Origin: Paenibacillus sp. BIHB 4019
GTDB lineage: Bacteria; Bacillota; Bacilli; Paenibacillales; Paenibacillaceae
Assembly (NCBI RefSeq): GCF_002741035.1
Contig: NZ_CP016808.1
Span: 4,760,501-4,824,500, forward strand
Length of the DNA stretch: 64,000 nucleotides
Direction of reading: 5' to 3'
Shown here piece by piece: positions 37,046 to 46,007 of this stretch. The notes below the pieces were generated by a model. That model was not told where the DNA came from, made no database searches, and saw only the letters and a program-made list of their open reading frames with translations. Position numbers and translations under genes: made by a program. The stretch's first letter is position 1; the number at the start of each line of letters is the position of its first letter.

Positions 37046-37204
37046 TTGCGGAATTTTTCGTGGAAGTATTTTACATTGACCGGTGATGTGGAGTCTTATA
37101 TGCTCTACAAGGAAATGGATCAGCTTGGAGAAGCGGATCATCCTAACTCAATGCTCGGTGATGACCAGGAATGGGCATCCGAGCTAGAAGAAGCTTCTCC
37201 TTAG
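37046..37204 (+). CDS. yqzL: YqzL family small protein
   Basis: A 52-residue protein beginning at a TTG (37046), preceded at 9 bases by AAAGGG. The translation starts (M)RNFSWKYFTLTGDVESYM, which is the characteristic aromatic-rich YqzL opening, and then YKEMDQ with an acidic tail ending EEASP. YqzL genes sit between era and recO across Bacillales, exactly as here. The function of the family is unknown. It is short and starts with TTG, so it is easily missed. Confidence 0.9.
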   Translation: MRNFSWKYFTLTGDVESYMLYKEMDQLGEADHPNSMLGDDQEWASELEEASP

Positions 37205-37260
37205 TTCAGTGGGCGCGAAGCCTTCTGACTGTCTTAAGCAGGTCATGGGGGAGTTTCATT

Positions 37261-38007
37261 ATGCTGTATCGTTTGGAAGGCATCGTTATTCGCAGCATGG
37301 ATTATGGGGAAAATAATAAAATAATTAATGTGCTGACGAATGCGAATGGCAAGGTAGGGATATTGATACGCGGCGCGAAGAAGGCCCGGAGCAGGCATGC
37401 TTCTCTCGCGCAGCCCTTTACATACGCGGAATTTACTTTTTTTCGCACTAGCGGACTTGGCACGCTGAATCATGGTGAAATTTTAGCGTCCAACCATCTG
37501 CTCCGCGAACAACTGGAGCTGACTGCTTACGCTTCCTATGCGGCAGAATTAACGGATAGGGCCATGCAGGAGGAGGATACCAGTTCTTTTCTGTTCGAGC
37601 AGCTGAAGGCTTATTTAAGCGGCTTGGTGGAGGGGAAGGACCCGCAGATTGTGTCTCATCTTTATGAGATGAGAGTGCTGGATATGTCAGGGTATGCGCC
37701 TGTACTGGATCATTGTGTGGAATGCGGCGGCGAGGAGACTCCCTTCCGAATTAGTGCAGCCGCAGGCGGTGTATTATGCCGCCGCTGCGGTCACAAAGAC
37801 CCCCAAGGCATCGTATTGTCTGAAGCAGCGTATAAGCTGCTGCGATTATTTGTCCGAATGGATTTGCGCAGGCTTGGTTCTATTCAAGTCAAGCCAGAAA
37901 CGAAGCAAGAGCTTAAGAAGGTAATGCGTATGCTGATGGATCTGCATATTGGCATTCCGCTGAAGTCGCGCGGCTTTCTGGATCAGCTTGATAAATATAA
38001 CTTATAA
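37261..38007 (+). CDS. recO: DNA repair protein RecO
   Basis: RecO, 248 residues, loads RecA and anneals strands in the RecFOR pathway. It has an N-terminal OB-fold (MLYRLEGIVIRSMDYGENNK), a helical body and a four-cysteine zinc motif seen as CVECGG and CRRCG. The ATG at 37261 follows GGGGGAG; the frame continues upstream to 37171 but overlaps yqzL and lacks a start signal. A stem-loop follows the gene. Confidence 0.96.
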   Translation: MLYRLEGIVIRSMDYGENNKIINVLTNANGKVGILIRGAKKARSRHASLAQPFTYAEFTFFRTSGLGTLNHGEILASNHLLREQLELTAYASYAAELTDRAMQEEDTSSFLFEQLKAYLSGLVEGKDPQIVSHLYEMRVLDMSGYAPVLDHCVECGGEETPFRISAAAGGVLCRRCGHKDPQGIVLSEAAYKLLRLFVRMDLRRLGSIQVKPETKQELKKVMRMLMDLHIGIPLKSRGFLDQLDKYNL

Positions 38008-38011
38008 GAAA

Positions 38012-38045
38012 TGGCGTTCGGTCCCTGGACCGAGCGTTTATTCGT
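38012..38045 (+). terminator. Probable terminator of the rpsU-recO region
   Basis: GCGTTCGGTCC pairs with GGACCGAGCGT around a two-base loop and is followed by TTATTCGTT. The T-run is broken. Confidence 0.55.
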
Positions 38046-38057
38046 TCTCTCGTCCAA

Positions 38058-38086
38058 TAGGACTCCAGGATGGGATTGTTTATAAT
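38058..38086 (+). promoter_or_regulatory. Candidate promoter of the MFS exporter
   Basis: A perfect TATAAT (38081-38086) lies 82 bases before the start codon; at 17 bases upstream is only a weak -35 (TAGGAC). Confidence 0.4.
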
Positions 38087-38167
38087 AACAAAGCTGAGCA
38101 GCGCAAGGCAATACGCCACAACTAGAGCTTTTCAAGCATTTCACATCATTTCAAGGGGGAATTTTTT

Positions 38168-39706
38168 ATGTCTGCGGCTCAAAGTAGACTTGGCTTCGTC
38201 GTAGCGGGATTGCTGCTAGCTATCTTCGTTGCATCGATCGATAATACGATTGTATCAACGGCTATGGCAACGATTGTAAGCGATCTAGGCGGTATGGACA
38301 AATTTGTATGGGTCACTTCCGCTTATTTGGTAACAGAGATGGCGGGAATGCCGATTTTCGGCAAGCTGTCCGATATGTACGGAAGGAAACGTTTTTTTGT
38401 ATTAGGCATTTTCTTGTTTTTGCTGGGATCGGTTTTATGCGGAACTGCAGAGTCGATCACACAGCTAAGTATTTACCGGGCTATTCAAGGTATCGGTGGC
38501 GGCGCCATGATGCCGATTGCCTTCACGATTGTTTTCGACGTATTTCCCGCTGAAAAGCGTGGTAAAATGGGCGGCTTGTTTGGAGCCGTATTTGGTACGT
38601 CAAGCTTGTTCGGCCCGCTCGTTGGGGCATATTTCACCGATTATATTAACTGGCGCTGGATTTTTTATATTAATATTCCGTTCGGAATTGTAGCTATGTT
38701 GTTTATTTTATTGTTTTACAAGGAATCGATGGAACATTCCAAGCAGAAAATTGATTGGTGGGGAGCCGCAACACTGGTAGGCTCCATCGTCAGCTTAATG
38801 TTCGCTCTTGAGCTTGGCGGCAATGAATACGCTTGGGATTCTGCTCAAATTTTAGGATTGTTTGCGATCTTCGCCATTTTGTTTATTATTTTCATATTTG
38901 TTGAACGCAAGGCGGCTGAGCCGATTATTTCGTTCAAAATGTTTCGTGTGCGCCTGTATGGCGCAAGTACGGGAGCTGCCCTATTTTATGGCGCAGCCTT
39001 TATTACGGCAGCTTTGTACATTCCGATTTTTGTGCAAGGGGTATACGGCGGTACGGCTACTAGCTCTGGCCTAATGCTGCTGCCTATGACATTAGGCTCG
39101 GTATTCGCAGCGCAAATGGGCGGTTTTCTCGCTAATAAAATGCCTTATCGCAACGTTATGGTGCTGTCCGCCATTATTTTTATTGCAGGCATTATGCTGC
39201 TATCAACGATCAGTCCCGAAACGACCAAATGGACGCTTGCTTTCTTTATGTTCATTACGGGCTTTGGCATCGGCTTCTCGTTCTCGGTGCTCGGGATGTC
39301 TACCATCCACAGCTTCGATATGAGACAGCGAGGGTCTGCTAATGCTACAATGTCGTTTATTCGCTCCTTTGGAATGACGGTCGGCATTACAGTGTTTGGG
39401 ATTATTCAGCGCAATAGCTTCACGAATGGCATGAGCGATGCTTTTGCAGGCGGCGGTGGCGGCGCGGCGCTCCCTACTGAAAATGTCCGGCAAATTCTGA
39501 CCCCTGAAAAAAGGGAGTCGATTCCGGCAGAAGTGATGGATAAAATTATTAGCGCGCTGTCTCATTCGATTTCCACGACGTTTATGTGGTCCATTGTTCC
39601 GGCCGTGCTGGCGCTTGCTTGTGTCCTATTGATGGGCAATGCCTCGATGAAAGAACTAATTGAGCGGGAACGGATGCAGGCAGGAAAATTGGCGAAGGGG
39701 AAATAA
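38168..39706 (+). CDS. DHA2 family MFS multidrug exporter
   Basis: A 512-residue major-facilitator protein of the drug:H+ antiporter-2 (EmrB/QacA) family with about 14 membrane segments. Motif A is GKLSDMYGRKRFF, motif C-like is GAVFGTSSLFGPLVGAYF, and motif D1 is ASIDNTIVSTAM in the first helix. AAGGGGGAA precedes the ATG. It is a single transcription unit between recO and the pectin island and has its own terminator. The substrate cannot be predicted. Confidence 0.95.
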   Translation: MSAAQSRLGFVVAGLLLAIFVASIDNTIVSTAMATIVSDLGGMDKFVWVTSAYLVTEMAGMPIFGKLSDMYGRKRFFVLGIFLFLLGSVLCGTAESITQLSIYRAIQGIGGGAMMPIAFTIVFDVFPAEKRGKMGGLFGAVFGTSSLFGPLVGAYFTDYINWRWIFYINIPFGIVAMLFILLFYKESMEHSKQKIDWWGAATLVGSIVSLMFALELGGNEYAWDSAQILGLFAIFAILFIIFIFVERKAAEPIISFKMFRVRLYGASTGAALFYGAAFITAALYIPIFVQGVYGGTATSSGLMLLPMTLGSVFAAQMGGFLANKMPYRNVMVLSAIIFIAGIMLLSTISPETTKWTLAFFMFITGFGIGFSFSVLGMSTIHSFDMRQRGSANATMSFIRSFGMTVGITVFGIIQRNSFTNGMSDAFAGGGGGAALPTENVRQILTPEKRESIPAEVMDKIISALSHSISTTFMWSIVPAVLALACVLLMGNASMKELIERERMQAGKLAKGK

Positions 39707-39723
39707 GGTTTAACAGGGATAGT

Positions 39724-39750
39724 GAGCAGGCCTTGGGTCTGCTCCTTTTT
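39724..39750 (+). terminator. Intrinsic terminator
   Basis: GAGCAG pairs with CTGCTC and is followed by CTTTTTC, 18 bases after the MFS stop. Confidence 0.8.
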
Positions 39751-39886
39751 CATTGTAAAAATGGAGGTAGCGGCACTTTTAGAGTGGGAGGACGCTAAAG
39801 CCTTCGGCAGCTTTGCAAAGGGTTTGATTTTTATTTTTATCCGACATACAAAAAAGAAAATACTATCCAAAATTTACAAATAGATG

Positions 39887-39892
39887 TATAAT
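39887..39892 (+). promoter_or_regulatory. -10 box of the pectate lyase promoter
   Basis: TGTATAAT gives a perfect TATAAT at 39887-39892; the -35 (TATCCA at 39865) is poor, so activation or an extended -10 effect may be needed. The rest of the 39751-40010 gap holds only this promoter, the cre box and the ribosome binding site. Confidence 0.6.
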
Positions 39893-39903
39893 CAATTCCA
39901 TCT

Positions 39904-39917
39904 TGTAAGCGCTTACT
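39904..39917 (+). promoter_or_regulatory. cre box (CcpA site) at the pectate lyase promoter
   Basis: TGTAAGCGCTTACT matches the catabolite-responsive element consensus except for the last base and is almost a perfect palindrome. It lies just downstream of the presumed transcription start, where CcpA would block transcription when preferred sugars are present. Confidence 0.8.
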
Positions 39918-40010
39918 AATTAACTGTTGGCTTGCAAGATAGAAAGGGGGTCCCATTGTTAACCAGCACCGCTTCACCCGCTTCACCAAACCCTAAGAGG
40001 AGGTAAGACA

Positions 40011-41171
40011 ATGCATTTGAAAAAATGGTCTATGGTTTTACTGAGTACGTTAATGGTTAGTGCTTGTTTAGTATCAGCGCCCGTATCCGATTTCGGTGTA
40101 TCTCGAGCAGCGGCGGCCTCAACAGGCGGATACGGAACGACAGACGGCTCTACGGCAACGGCGGTTACGGTTACCAACTTGGCAGAGCTGCAAGCGGCTT
40201 TTAACAACGGAAAGCACCACATTATTGTTAAAGGCAACATTTACGGAGGCTCGCAATTAACGACGCTGACATTCGCCAGCACCAGCTGGAACAATGTCAC
40301 GATTGAAGGGGCAGCGGGCGGGCAAGCGGTTTTGCAAAATATCCAGCTCAAGTTTAGCGGCGAGCTGCTTGCGACAGGCACGAATATCGAAAATATCGTC
40401 ATTAAGAACATTACCTTCTACGGCAACATTAAGGATTTGCAAAACCTTTCGGGAGCAGCGACGCAGCCAGGCGGCAGCGGCACCAACTATTTGGGCGTAT
40501 CTTTCCGCCGGGTAACCAACGCGCTCGTTGACCATTGCACCTTCTACAACATCAGCGATGATTTGCTGCTCGTCTCGCAAAAGTCGGATAATGTTACTCT
40601 CTCCTATAACCATTTCTACTTTACTGACAGCTGGGTGAATATGAATCCGAATCCGCTGTGGAATTGGGTAGGGGTTAATCAGGATCTCGCCTCCGAGCGT
40701 CTGGCGCTCATTATTGGCTCGAATGCCAGCGATTCTTACACCTATGGCGGCGGCAAGCTTCATGTCACGATGCATCACAACTGGTTCGGCCCGAACATGA
40801 AAGGGCGTCCGCTGATGAGAGGTTTTGTCCATCTGTACAACAACTATTTTGATAACAGCACTACGCCGAGCGGCAACAATTCAGCAGGGTTTTCGCAGCA
40901 GCAATACAATGCAAACCAAATTGGCAGCGGCAGCGTCATTTATTCCGAACGCAATTATTTTTACAAAACGAATCAAAGCAATCAGGTAGGTCTTGACAGC
41001 TCTTCAGACGCTTACACGTTCTATGAGCGCAACAACTATTATAATCAGACGACTGGAACATCGGCTACTGGAGCTGCATTCCCATCATCGCTGCCGTTTC
41101 CTTACAGCTATTCGCTTGATGCAGTGCTGGATGTGCCGAATATCGTGCAAGCAGGTGCCGGGCCCCATTAA
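40011..41171 (+). CDS. Secreted pectate lyase (PL1 family)
   Basis: A 386-residue secreted pectate lyase that cuts polygalacturonate by beta-elimination. A signal peptide (MHLKKWSMVLLSTLMVSA...) ends near residue 34 (RAAAA-S). The parallel beta-helix body contains the calcium-site region VDHCTFYNISDDLL and the PL1 catalytic region MHHNWFGPNMKGRPLMRG followed by HLYNNYF. The expected Asp-rich calcium site and catalytic Arg are therefore in place. AAGAGGAGG precedes the ATG. It opens the pectin island and is under a cre box. Confidence 0.93.
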   Translation: MHLKKWSMVLLSTLMVSACLVSAPVSDFGVSRAAAASTGGYGTTDGSTATAVTVTNLAELQAAFNNGKHHIIVKGNIYGGSQLTTLTFASTSWNNVTIEGAAGGQAVLQNIQLKFSGELLATGTNIENIVIKNITFYGNIKDLQNLSGAATQPGGSGTNYLGVSFRRVTNALVDHCTFYNISDDLLLVSQKSDNVTLSYNHFYFTDSWVNMNPNPLWNWVGVNQDLASERLALIIGSNASDSYTYGGGKLHVTMHHNWFGPNMKGRPLMRGFVHLYNNYFDNSTTPSGNNSAGFSQQQYNANQIGSGSVIYSERNYFYKTNQSNQVGLDSSSDAYTFYERNNYYNQTTGTSATGAAFPSSLPFPYSYSLDAVLDVPNIVQAGAGPH

Positions 41172-41235
41172 TCAGATGAATCAAATGCTGAAACCGAGTG
41201 CTGGCGCGGCTTTTAAAAATAATAAATCGTTTTCA

Positions 41236-41264
41236 TTGCCAAAACGAAAATAAACTGCTAGAAT
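41236..41264 (+). promoter_or_regulatory. Promoter of the pectin ABC operon
   Basis: TTGCCA (41236-41241), 17-base spacer, TAGAAT (41259-41264), followed by a cre box and an operator-like palindrome. Confidence 0.7.
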
Positions 41265-41277
41265 GATAAAAACGTTA

Positions 41278-41291
41278 TGAAAACGCATACA
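41278..41291 (+). promoter_or_regulatory. cre box (CcpA site) of the ABC operon
   Basis: TGAAAACGCATACA fits the cre consensus TGNAANCGNNNNCA at every fixed position and lies just downstream of the predicted transcription start. Confidence 0.8.
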
Positions 41292-41303
41292 TTTATTTAT
41301 TAA

Positions 41304-41317
41304 TTACAACGTTGTAA
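41304..41317 (+). promoter_or_regulatory. LacI-type operator 1
   Basis: TTACAACGTTGTAA, a perfect 14-bp palindrome with a central CG as in LacI-family operators, in the leader of the ABC operon. The likely ligand is the LacI-type regulator encoded at 45014-45988. Confidence 0.7.
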
Positions 41318-41391
41318 ATTTTAATGAAGGGGGAATATGGGTAGTAAATTGGCCTGTTGATCGTTGATTAGAGTCAGCGTCATATTCAATT

Positions 41392-41407
41392 TTTCAAACG
41401 TTGTAAA
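41392..41407 (+). promoter_or_regulatory. LacI-type operator 2 (imperfect)
   Basis: TTTCAAACGTTGTAAA shares AACGTTGTAAATTT with operator 1 but its left half is degenerate (two mismatches). It lies 27 bases before the first permease gene, 88 bases after operator 1. Confidence 0.55.
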
Positions 41408-41433
41408 TTTAAACCTGAAGGGAGTGGATTTCA

Positions 41434-42351
41434 TTGAATAGCCGCACTGCGACTCTGATTAGGCTAGTCAAACGGGACAAATATTTACTACTCATGTTTT
41501 CCCCTATTTTTATTTATTATTTGGTCATTATGTATTTTCCAATGCCGGGCGTCATTATGGCTTTCAAAAACTTTACGCCGGGTAAAGGCATCTTCAGCGG
41601 GGAATGGGTCGGGTTAAAATGGTTCATCCAATTTTATGACTCGATTTACTTTTGGAGGCTGCTGCGGAACACTTTTTTACTAGCTTTTCTGCCCTTGCTA
41701 TTCGGCTTTCCGATTCCGATTTTATTCGCCATTTGCGTAGTGGAAATTAAAAATAGGGCGTTCAAGCGCTTCGCCCAAACGATTACGTATTTGCCGCATT
41801 TTATTTCAACCGTTGTCATTGCCGGCATGCTGATCAACTTCCTGTCGCCGACGGATGGCATCGTCAACATTTTGCTGGAAAAGGTAGGACTTGAACCGAT
41901 TAATTTCATGATGGAGCCCGGATGGTTCCGCACGATATTCACCAGTTCGGACATTTGGCAAAGCTTCGGCTTCAGCTCAATTATCTACATTGCAGCTATC
42001 ATGAGCATTGATCCGGAAATGTATGATTCAGGAAAAATCGATGGGGTCAATAAATTTCAGGAGTTATGGCATTTAACGCTTCCAAGCATCAAGCCTACAA
42101 TTATTATTTTGCTGCTGCTGTCGCTTGGCGGCATTATGAGCGTAGGTTTCGAGAAAGTTTACCTCCTCTACAACGCAGCAACTTATGAAACGGGAGATGT
42201 TCTTTCCACCTATGTGTACCGGATGGGCATCATCGGACAAAACTACAGCTTTGCGACAGCCATTGGCGTATTTAATTCCATCATTACTTTTATTCTCGTG
42301 TTTGCGGCGAACCAATTGACCCGTCGGGCAACGAACATGTCGCTATGGTAA
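41434..42351 (+). CDS. Sugar ABC transporter permease (LplB/UgpA type)
   Basis: A 305-residue inner-membrane permease of the carbohydrate uptake CUT1 group, six membrane helices. The cytoplasmic EAA loop is seen as DSGKIDGVNKFQELWHLTLP near residue 200, which docks a separate ATPase; no ATPase gene is in the cluster, as usual for such importers, which share MsmX-type ATPases. The start is a TTG at 41434 after AAGGGAG. Together with the next two genes it likely imports pectin oligomers. Confidence 0.92.
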   Translation: MNSRTATLIRLVKRDKYLLLMFSPIFIYYLVIMYFPMPGVIMAFKNFTPGKGIFSGEWVGLKWFIQFYDSIYFWRLLRNTFLLAFLPLLFGFPIPILFAICVVEIKNRAFKRFAQTITYLPHFISTVVIAGMLINFLSPTDGIVNILLEKVGLEPINFMMEPGWFRTIFTSSDIWQSFGFSSIIYIAAIMSIDPEMYDSGKIDGVNKFQELWHLTLPSIKPTIIILLLLSLGGIMSVGFEKVYLLYNAATYETGDVLSTYVYRMGIIGQNYSFATAIGVFNSIITFILVFAANQLTRRATNMSLW

Positions 42352-42391
42352 CAGAGCGCGCCTTTACAAGTCGCTGGAAAAGGAGTCTGGC

Positions 42392-43273
42392 ATGAAAAAA
42401 TCTAAGACAGATCTGATTTATTATAGCCTGGTGTATTTCATCACTTGTGTGGCTATTCTCGTAACCTTATATCCTTTCCTTTATGTCGTCAGCGTATCGT
42501 TCAGCTCCGTCAGCGCGATTGACAAGCAGCAGGTGTTTTTATATCCCGTCGATTTCACAATTTCGGGGTATAAAATGGTGCTTCAGTACAAGGAGCTGTG
42601 GGTTTCCTTTTACAATACGGTATGGTACACCGTTGTCGGAACGGCGCTGAACATTGTCGCTACCTGCCTCGCCGCTTTCCCTTTGTCCAGAGCGCATTTT
42701 TTCCTTAGACGCAAGCTGAATTTCTTCATTGCGTTTACGATGTATTTTTCCGGCGGATTAATTCCGCTTTACATGCTGCTGACGACACTTGGCCTCTACA
42801 ATACGAGATGGGTCATGGTCGTTCCGGTGCTGGTCATTACATTCAACGTCATGATTTGCCGCTCGGCGTTTGAAGGCATTCCGAAGGAAATTTTCGAGAG
42901 CGCCTCCATCGATGGAGCGAATGATATTACGATGCTGTTCCGGCTCGCCGTGCCGATCGTCAAGCCGACGCTTGCGGTGCTCACCTTGTATTACGCGGTG
43001 TTTCACTGGAACAATTTTTTCTCGGCACTGCTTTATTTAGGCAATCAGGAGCTGCAGCCGCTGCAAATTTTTCTGCGAAGGGTGCTCATTATGGCATCTC
43101 CGGAAATTATGCAGCGTATGGGCGGGGCCACGTCGACTGGAGCGCTTGCCGTATCTTCACTGCAGGTCAGATATGTATCCATCGTCGTCAGCATTTTGCC
43201 CATTATAATGATTTATCCCTTTATCCAGCGTTATTTCGTTAAAGGCATTACGCTGGGCGCAGTGAAAGGCTAA
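42392..43273 (+). CDS. Sugar ABC transporter permease (LplC/YtcP type)
   Basis: A 293-residue CUT1 permease with six membrane helices, the partner of the preceding permease. It opens with KKSKTDLIYYSLVYF and has the EAA loop ESASIDGANDITMLFRLAVP near residue 172. The C-terminus PFIQRYFVKGITLGAVKG is the standard ending of this permease type. AAAGGAG precedes the ATG; the gap to the first permease is 40 bases. Confidence 0.93.
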   Translation: MKKSKTDLIYYSLVYFITCVAILVTLYPFLYVVSVSFSSVSAIDKQQVFLYPVDFTISGYKMVLQYKELWVSFYNTVWYTVVGTALNIVATCLAAFPLSRAHFFLRRKLNFFIAFTMYFSGGLIPLYMLLTTLGLYNTRWVMVVPVLVITFNVMICRSAFEGIPKEIFESASIDGANDITMLFRLAVPIVKPTLAVLTLYYAVFHWNNFFSALLYLGNQELQPLQIFLRRVLIMASPEIMQRMGGATSTGALAVSSLQVRYVSIVVSILPIIMIYPFIQRYFVKGITLGAVKG

Positions 43274-43317
43274 CACCGCTTGTAAACTTTTGCTTTTATT
43301 ATGGGAGGGAACGTTCA

Positions 43318-44931
43318 ATGGCACAACAGTTAAAAGGGGCAAAAAAAGCATTATCGGTTATCATTTTGGCAACGGCAGTAGCAGGATGCAGCAACAGCGG
43401 AGCACCGGCAGCTACAGATGGGAATGCTGCACCAGCAGCAAGCGCAGCAGCGGAAACGGGGCCAGCCTACAACGGCTCGGGGCCGATTACCGACCAGCCT
43501 AATCAGGAGCTGACCTTCCTCGGAACGAATGCCTGGACGACGAATGTGGATTTGGCATCGGCTGAAATCGTCAAGCAAATTGAGAAAAATGCTAATGTGA
43601 AAGTGAATTGGGAGCTGCTGCCTCCGCAAAACTACCCGGATGCGGTAGGGCCACGCCTCGCGGCAGGCATGGATTTGCCTGATATCGTTTATTTGCCGGA
43701 TACGGATCAGACGATGAAATATTTAAATAGCGGACTGTTTATACCGCTTGATGAGCTGTATGAGAAATATGGCGTCAATTTGAAAAAACTTTATGAAAAA
43801 TCGCCCGATATTAAAGCCAGCCTGACGACTCCAGATGGTAAAATGTATTATATTCCCCAGCAGACGTTGACGAAAAATTACATGCCGGAGTTTATGGTGA
43901 ATGAAAGATGGCTCAAAAAGCTAGGCCTTCAAGAGCCGACCACACTCGACGAATTTACAGAAATGCTGAAAAAATTCAAAACGGACGACCCGAACGGCAA
44001 CGGCAAGCAGGATGAAATACCAATGTCGATGGACCCTAAATTTATACCGATGGCTTTTGGCCCGGTGTTCGGCATGGATTTATCGAGTAATTTTTACGCA
44101 GATGACAGCGGCAAAGTCCATTATGGTTACTATGAGCCGGTATACAAGGAGTATTTGGCTTACTTGAATGGCTTGTATAACGACGGTTTGCTGGGCGTAG
44201 ATTTTGCCAGTACAACAGCGGATCAAGTGACCTCAAGATTTTCGCAAAATATAACAGGCGCGACGTTCAACTTCAGCTGGTATACGTCGATGGTGTACAG
44301 CCCGCTGTTCGCGGACTACAACCCGGAAGAGCCGCTTATCCAAGGCATTTTGCCGCTGAAAGGGCCGCATGGCGACCAGTTCTACGTGGGCCGCACGCCG
44401 GTAAGCCGAATTTTCGGTATTTCCAAAAATGCCAAAAACCCTGAGCTGGCCTTCAAGTTTCTAGACTATGCTATTGGGGAAGAAGCGCAAACCTACTACA
44501 CTTGGGGCATTGAAGGCGTAACGTACGAAGAGAAGGACGGCAAGAAGCAGTTCACCGAGAAGGGCAAGGACAATGACTTCATTCAAAAATATGGCATTGG
44601 CCCGGTCAACCTGCCTAGCGCGCAATCGACGGATTCTGCGGATGCAATCGTAGCGCCATGGCATGAGAAGCGGGATAAGGAGCTTGAGCAGTATATCCGT
44701 CCTCCATTCCCTAATGTGTATGCGCTGCCAGAGGAAGCAAGCGTCGAAAACATGTCGATGCCGGACATCCAAACGTATGTAGATGAGATGAATTTGAAAT
44801 TCATTACAGGAAAAGAAAGTCTTGATCAATTCGATGCTTATATTGCAAACTTAAAAAATATGAATATTGAACAAATCATTGCGGGCAGGCAGGCTCAGTA
44901 TGACCGATACTTGGCTGCCTCGAAATCCTAG
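43318..44931 (+). CDS. Extracellular solute-binding lipoprotein (sugar ABC importer)
   Basis: A 537-residue binding protein of the large LplA/YtcQ type. The signal peptide ends in the lipobox AVAGC (cysteine at about residue 23), followed by an Ala/Ser-rich linker, so it is lipid-anchored on the outer face of the membrane. The DPNGNGKQDEIP motif, typical of this family and probably calcium-binding, is in the body near residue 222. GGGAGG precedes the ATG. Genetic context suggests oligogalacturonides or other pectin fragments as ligand. Confidence 0.93.
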   Translation: MAQQLKGAKKALSVIILATAVAGCSNSGAPAATDGNAAPAASAAAETGPAYNGSGPITDQPNQELTFLGTNAWTTNVDLASAEIVKQIEKNANVKVNWELLPPQNYPDAVGPRLAAGMDLPDIVYLPDTDQTMKYLNSGLFIPLDELYEKYGVNLKKLYEKSPDIKASLTTPDGKMYYIPQQTLTKNYMPEFMVNERWLKKLGLQEPTTLDEFTEMLKKFKTDDPNGNGKQDEIPMSMDPKFIPMAFGPVFGMDLSSNFYADDSGKVHYGYYEPVYKEYLAYLNGLYNDGLLGVDFASTTADQVTSRFSQNITGATFNFSWYTSMVYSPLFADYNPEEPLIQGILPLKGPHGDQFYVGRTPVSRIFGISKNAKNPELAFKFLDYAIGEEAQTYYTWGIEGVTYEEKDGKKQFTEKGKDNDFIQKYGIGPVNLPSAQSTDSADAIVAPWHEKRDKELEQYIRPPFPNVYALPEEASVENMSMPDIQTYVDEMNLKFITGKESLDQFDAYIANLKNMNIEQIIAGRQAQYDRYLAASKS

Positions 44932-45013
44932 TTTCTATAGCTTAAAGCTTAAAGCATAGGGCATGGGGTGCGAGGAACCGCAAGCGGTTGATGGGAAAGG
45001 CGTGGGCTCAGAA

Positions 45014-45988
45014 ATGGTTACAATTAAGGACATCGCCAAGCTTGCAGGAGTAAGCTACAGCACAGTTTCCAAGGCATTGAACAATGATCCGCTAATTAAA
45101 CCGGCTACTAGACAGAAAGTGCTGGAAATCGCGGAAAAATATCAATACCGAAAAAATATTATGGCGCAGCAGCTTTCTTCGGGCAAAAGCAATATTATTG
45201 GCTTTGTTCTGGATGAACTCAGCAACCCGCTCTTTTCCAACATATCGAAAAATTTGCATAGCGAGCTGAAAAGCCGCGGTTATCAAATGATTTTGGTCAT
45301 AGCGGGCGATGGAGTAGACATTTTCAGCCAGCTTCGAGTGGATGGCTGCATTTTCTGGGAGTATATGCTGGATGATCGGGAGGCGTTCTGGAAGCTCGTC
45401 TCCTCGATGCCGATGCCATGCTTCGTACTCGGTGCGGATGAGAACCCCAATTCGCCTTATATTAAAATCGACCGCAAAGAAGGCATCTTCAAAGCGGTCG
45501 AGCATTTGAAAGCGCATGGCCATGAGCGCATTGGCTTTATCGGCAATTCCCAGAACATAAAAATTGAAGGATATAAGGAAGCGCTGCAGCGGACGGGATT
45601 GGAATTTTGCGAAGGCAGCGTGCTTCCGGCTTATTCCTCTTGGGAAGACGGATATTTTGCCGTACGCAACTACACATTTACGAGCAGCTCGCCAACCGCC
45701 TTCATTGGCCTCAACAACTTGGTTACACGAGGGGCGCTGCGTGCTTTTATTGAAGCGGGCTTTCAAGTGCCGCAGGATATCTCTTTGATCGGTTATGATG
45801 ATTTGCCGGATATGCAGTATGCCGAGGTCGCATTGACGACGATCGGCCCGCCGCTCGGCGAGCTGGCTGTTCAGGCGGCTGAGCTGATCGTTGCGCTGAT
45901 ACGGGGTGAAGATGCTAAATTTCCGGTCGTCATCCAGCCACAGCTGTATTTGCGGAATTCGGTAGCGGTTTGCAAGGAGCGAATTTAG
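45014..45988 (+). CDS. LacI family transcriptional regulator
   Basis: A 324-residue LacI/GalR regulator. The N-terminal helix-turn-helix VTIKDIAKLAGVSYSTVSKALN is followed by a hinge (KNIMAQQLSSGKSN) and a periplasmic-binding-protein-like sensor domain. It lies just after the binding protein and before the pectinesterase and most probably recognises the CG-centred palindromes at 41304 and 41392, releasing them on binding a pectin-derived sugar. The ATG at 45014 is preferred on family N-termini; its ribosome binding site is weak (GGGAAAGG about 13 bases away), and ATG 44963 is a less likely alternative. Confidence 0.93.
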   Translation: MVTIKDIAKLAGVSYSTVSKALNNDPLIKPATRQKVLEIAEKYQYRKNIMAQQLSSGKSNIIGFVLDELSNPLFSNISKNLHSELKSRGYQMILVIAGDGVDIFSQLRVDGCIFWEYMLDDREAFWKLVSSMPMPCFVLGADENPNSPYIKIDRKEGIFKAVEHLKAHGHERIGFIGNSQNIKIEGYKEALQRTGLEFCEGSVLPAYSSWEDGYFAVRNYTFTSSSPTAFIGLNNLVTRGALRAFIEAGFQVPQDISLIGYDDLPDMQYAEVALTTIGPPLGELAVQAAELIVALIRGEDAKFPVVIQPQLYLRNSVAVCKERI

Positions 45989-46007
45989 ATTGAAGGAGGA
46001 TTTTGCG

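Noticed and set aside
36982..37086. A 34-codon ORF with ATG at 36982 and AAGGA upstream
   Set aside because: It overlaps the start of yqzL in another frame, has no recognisable similarity, and the yqzL frame matches a known family.
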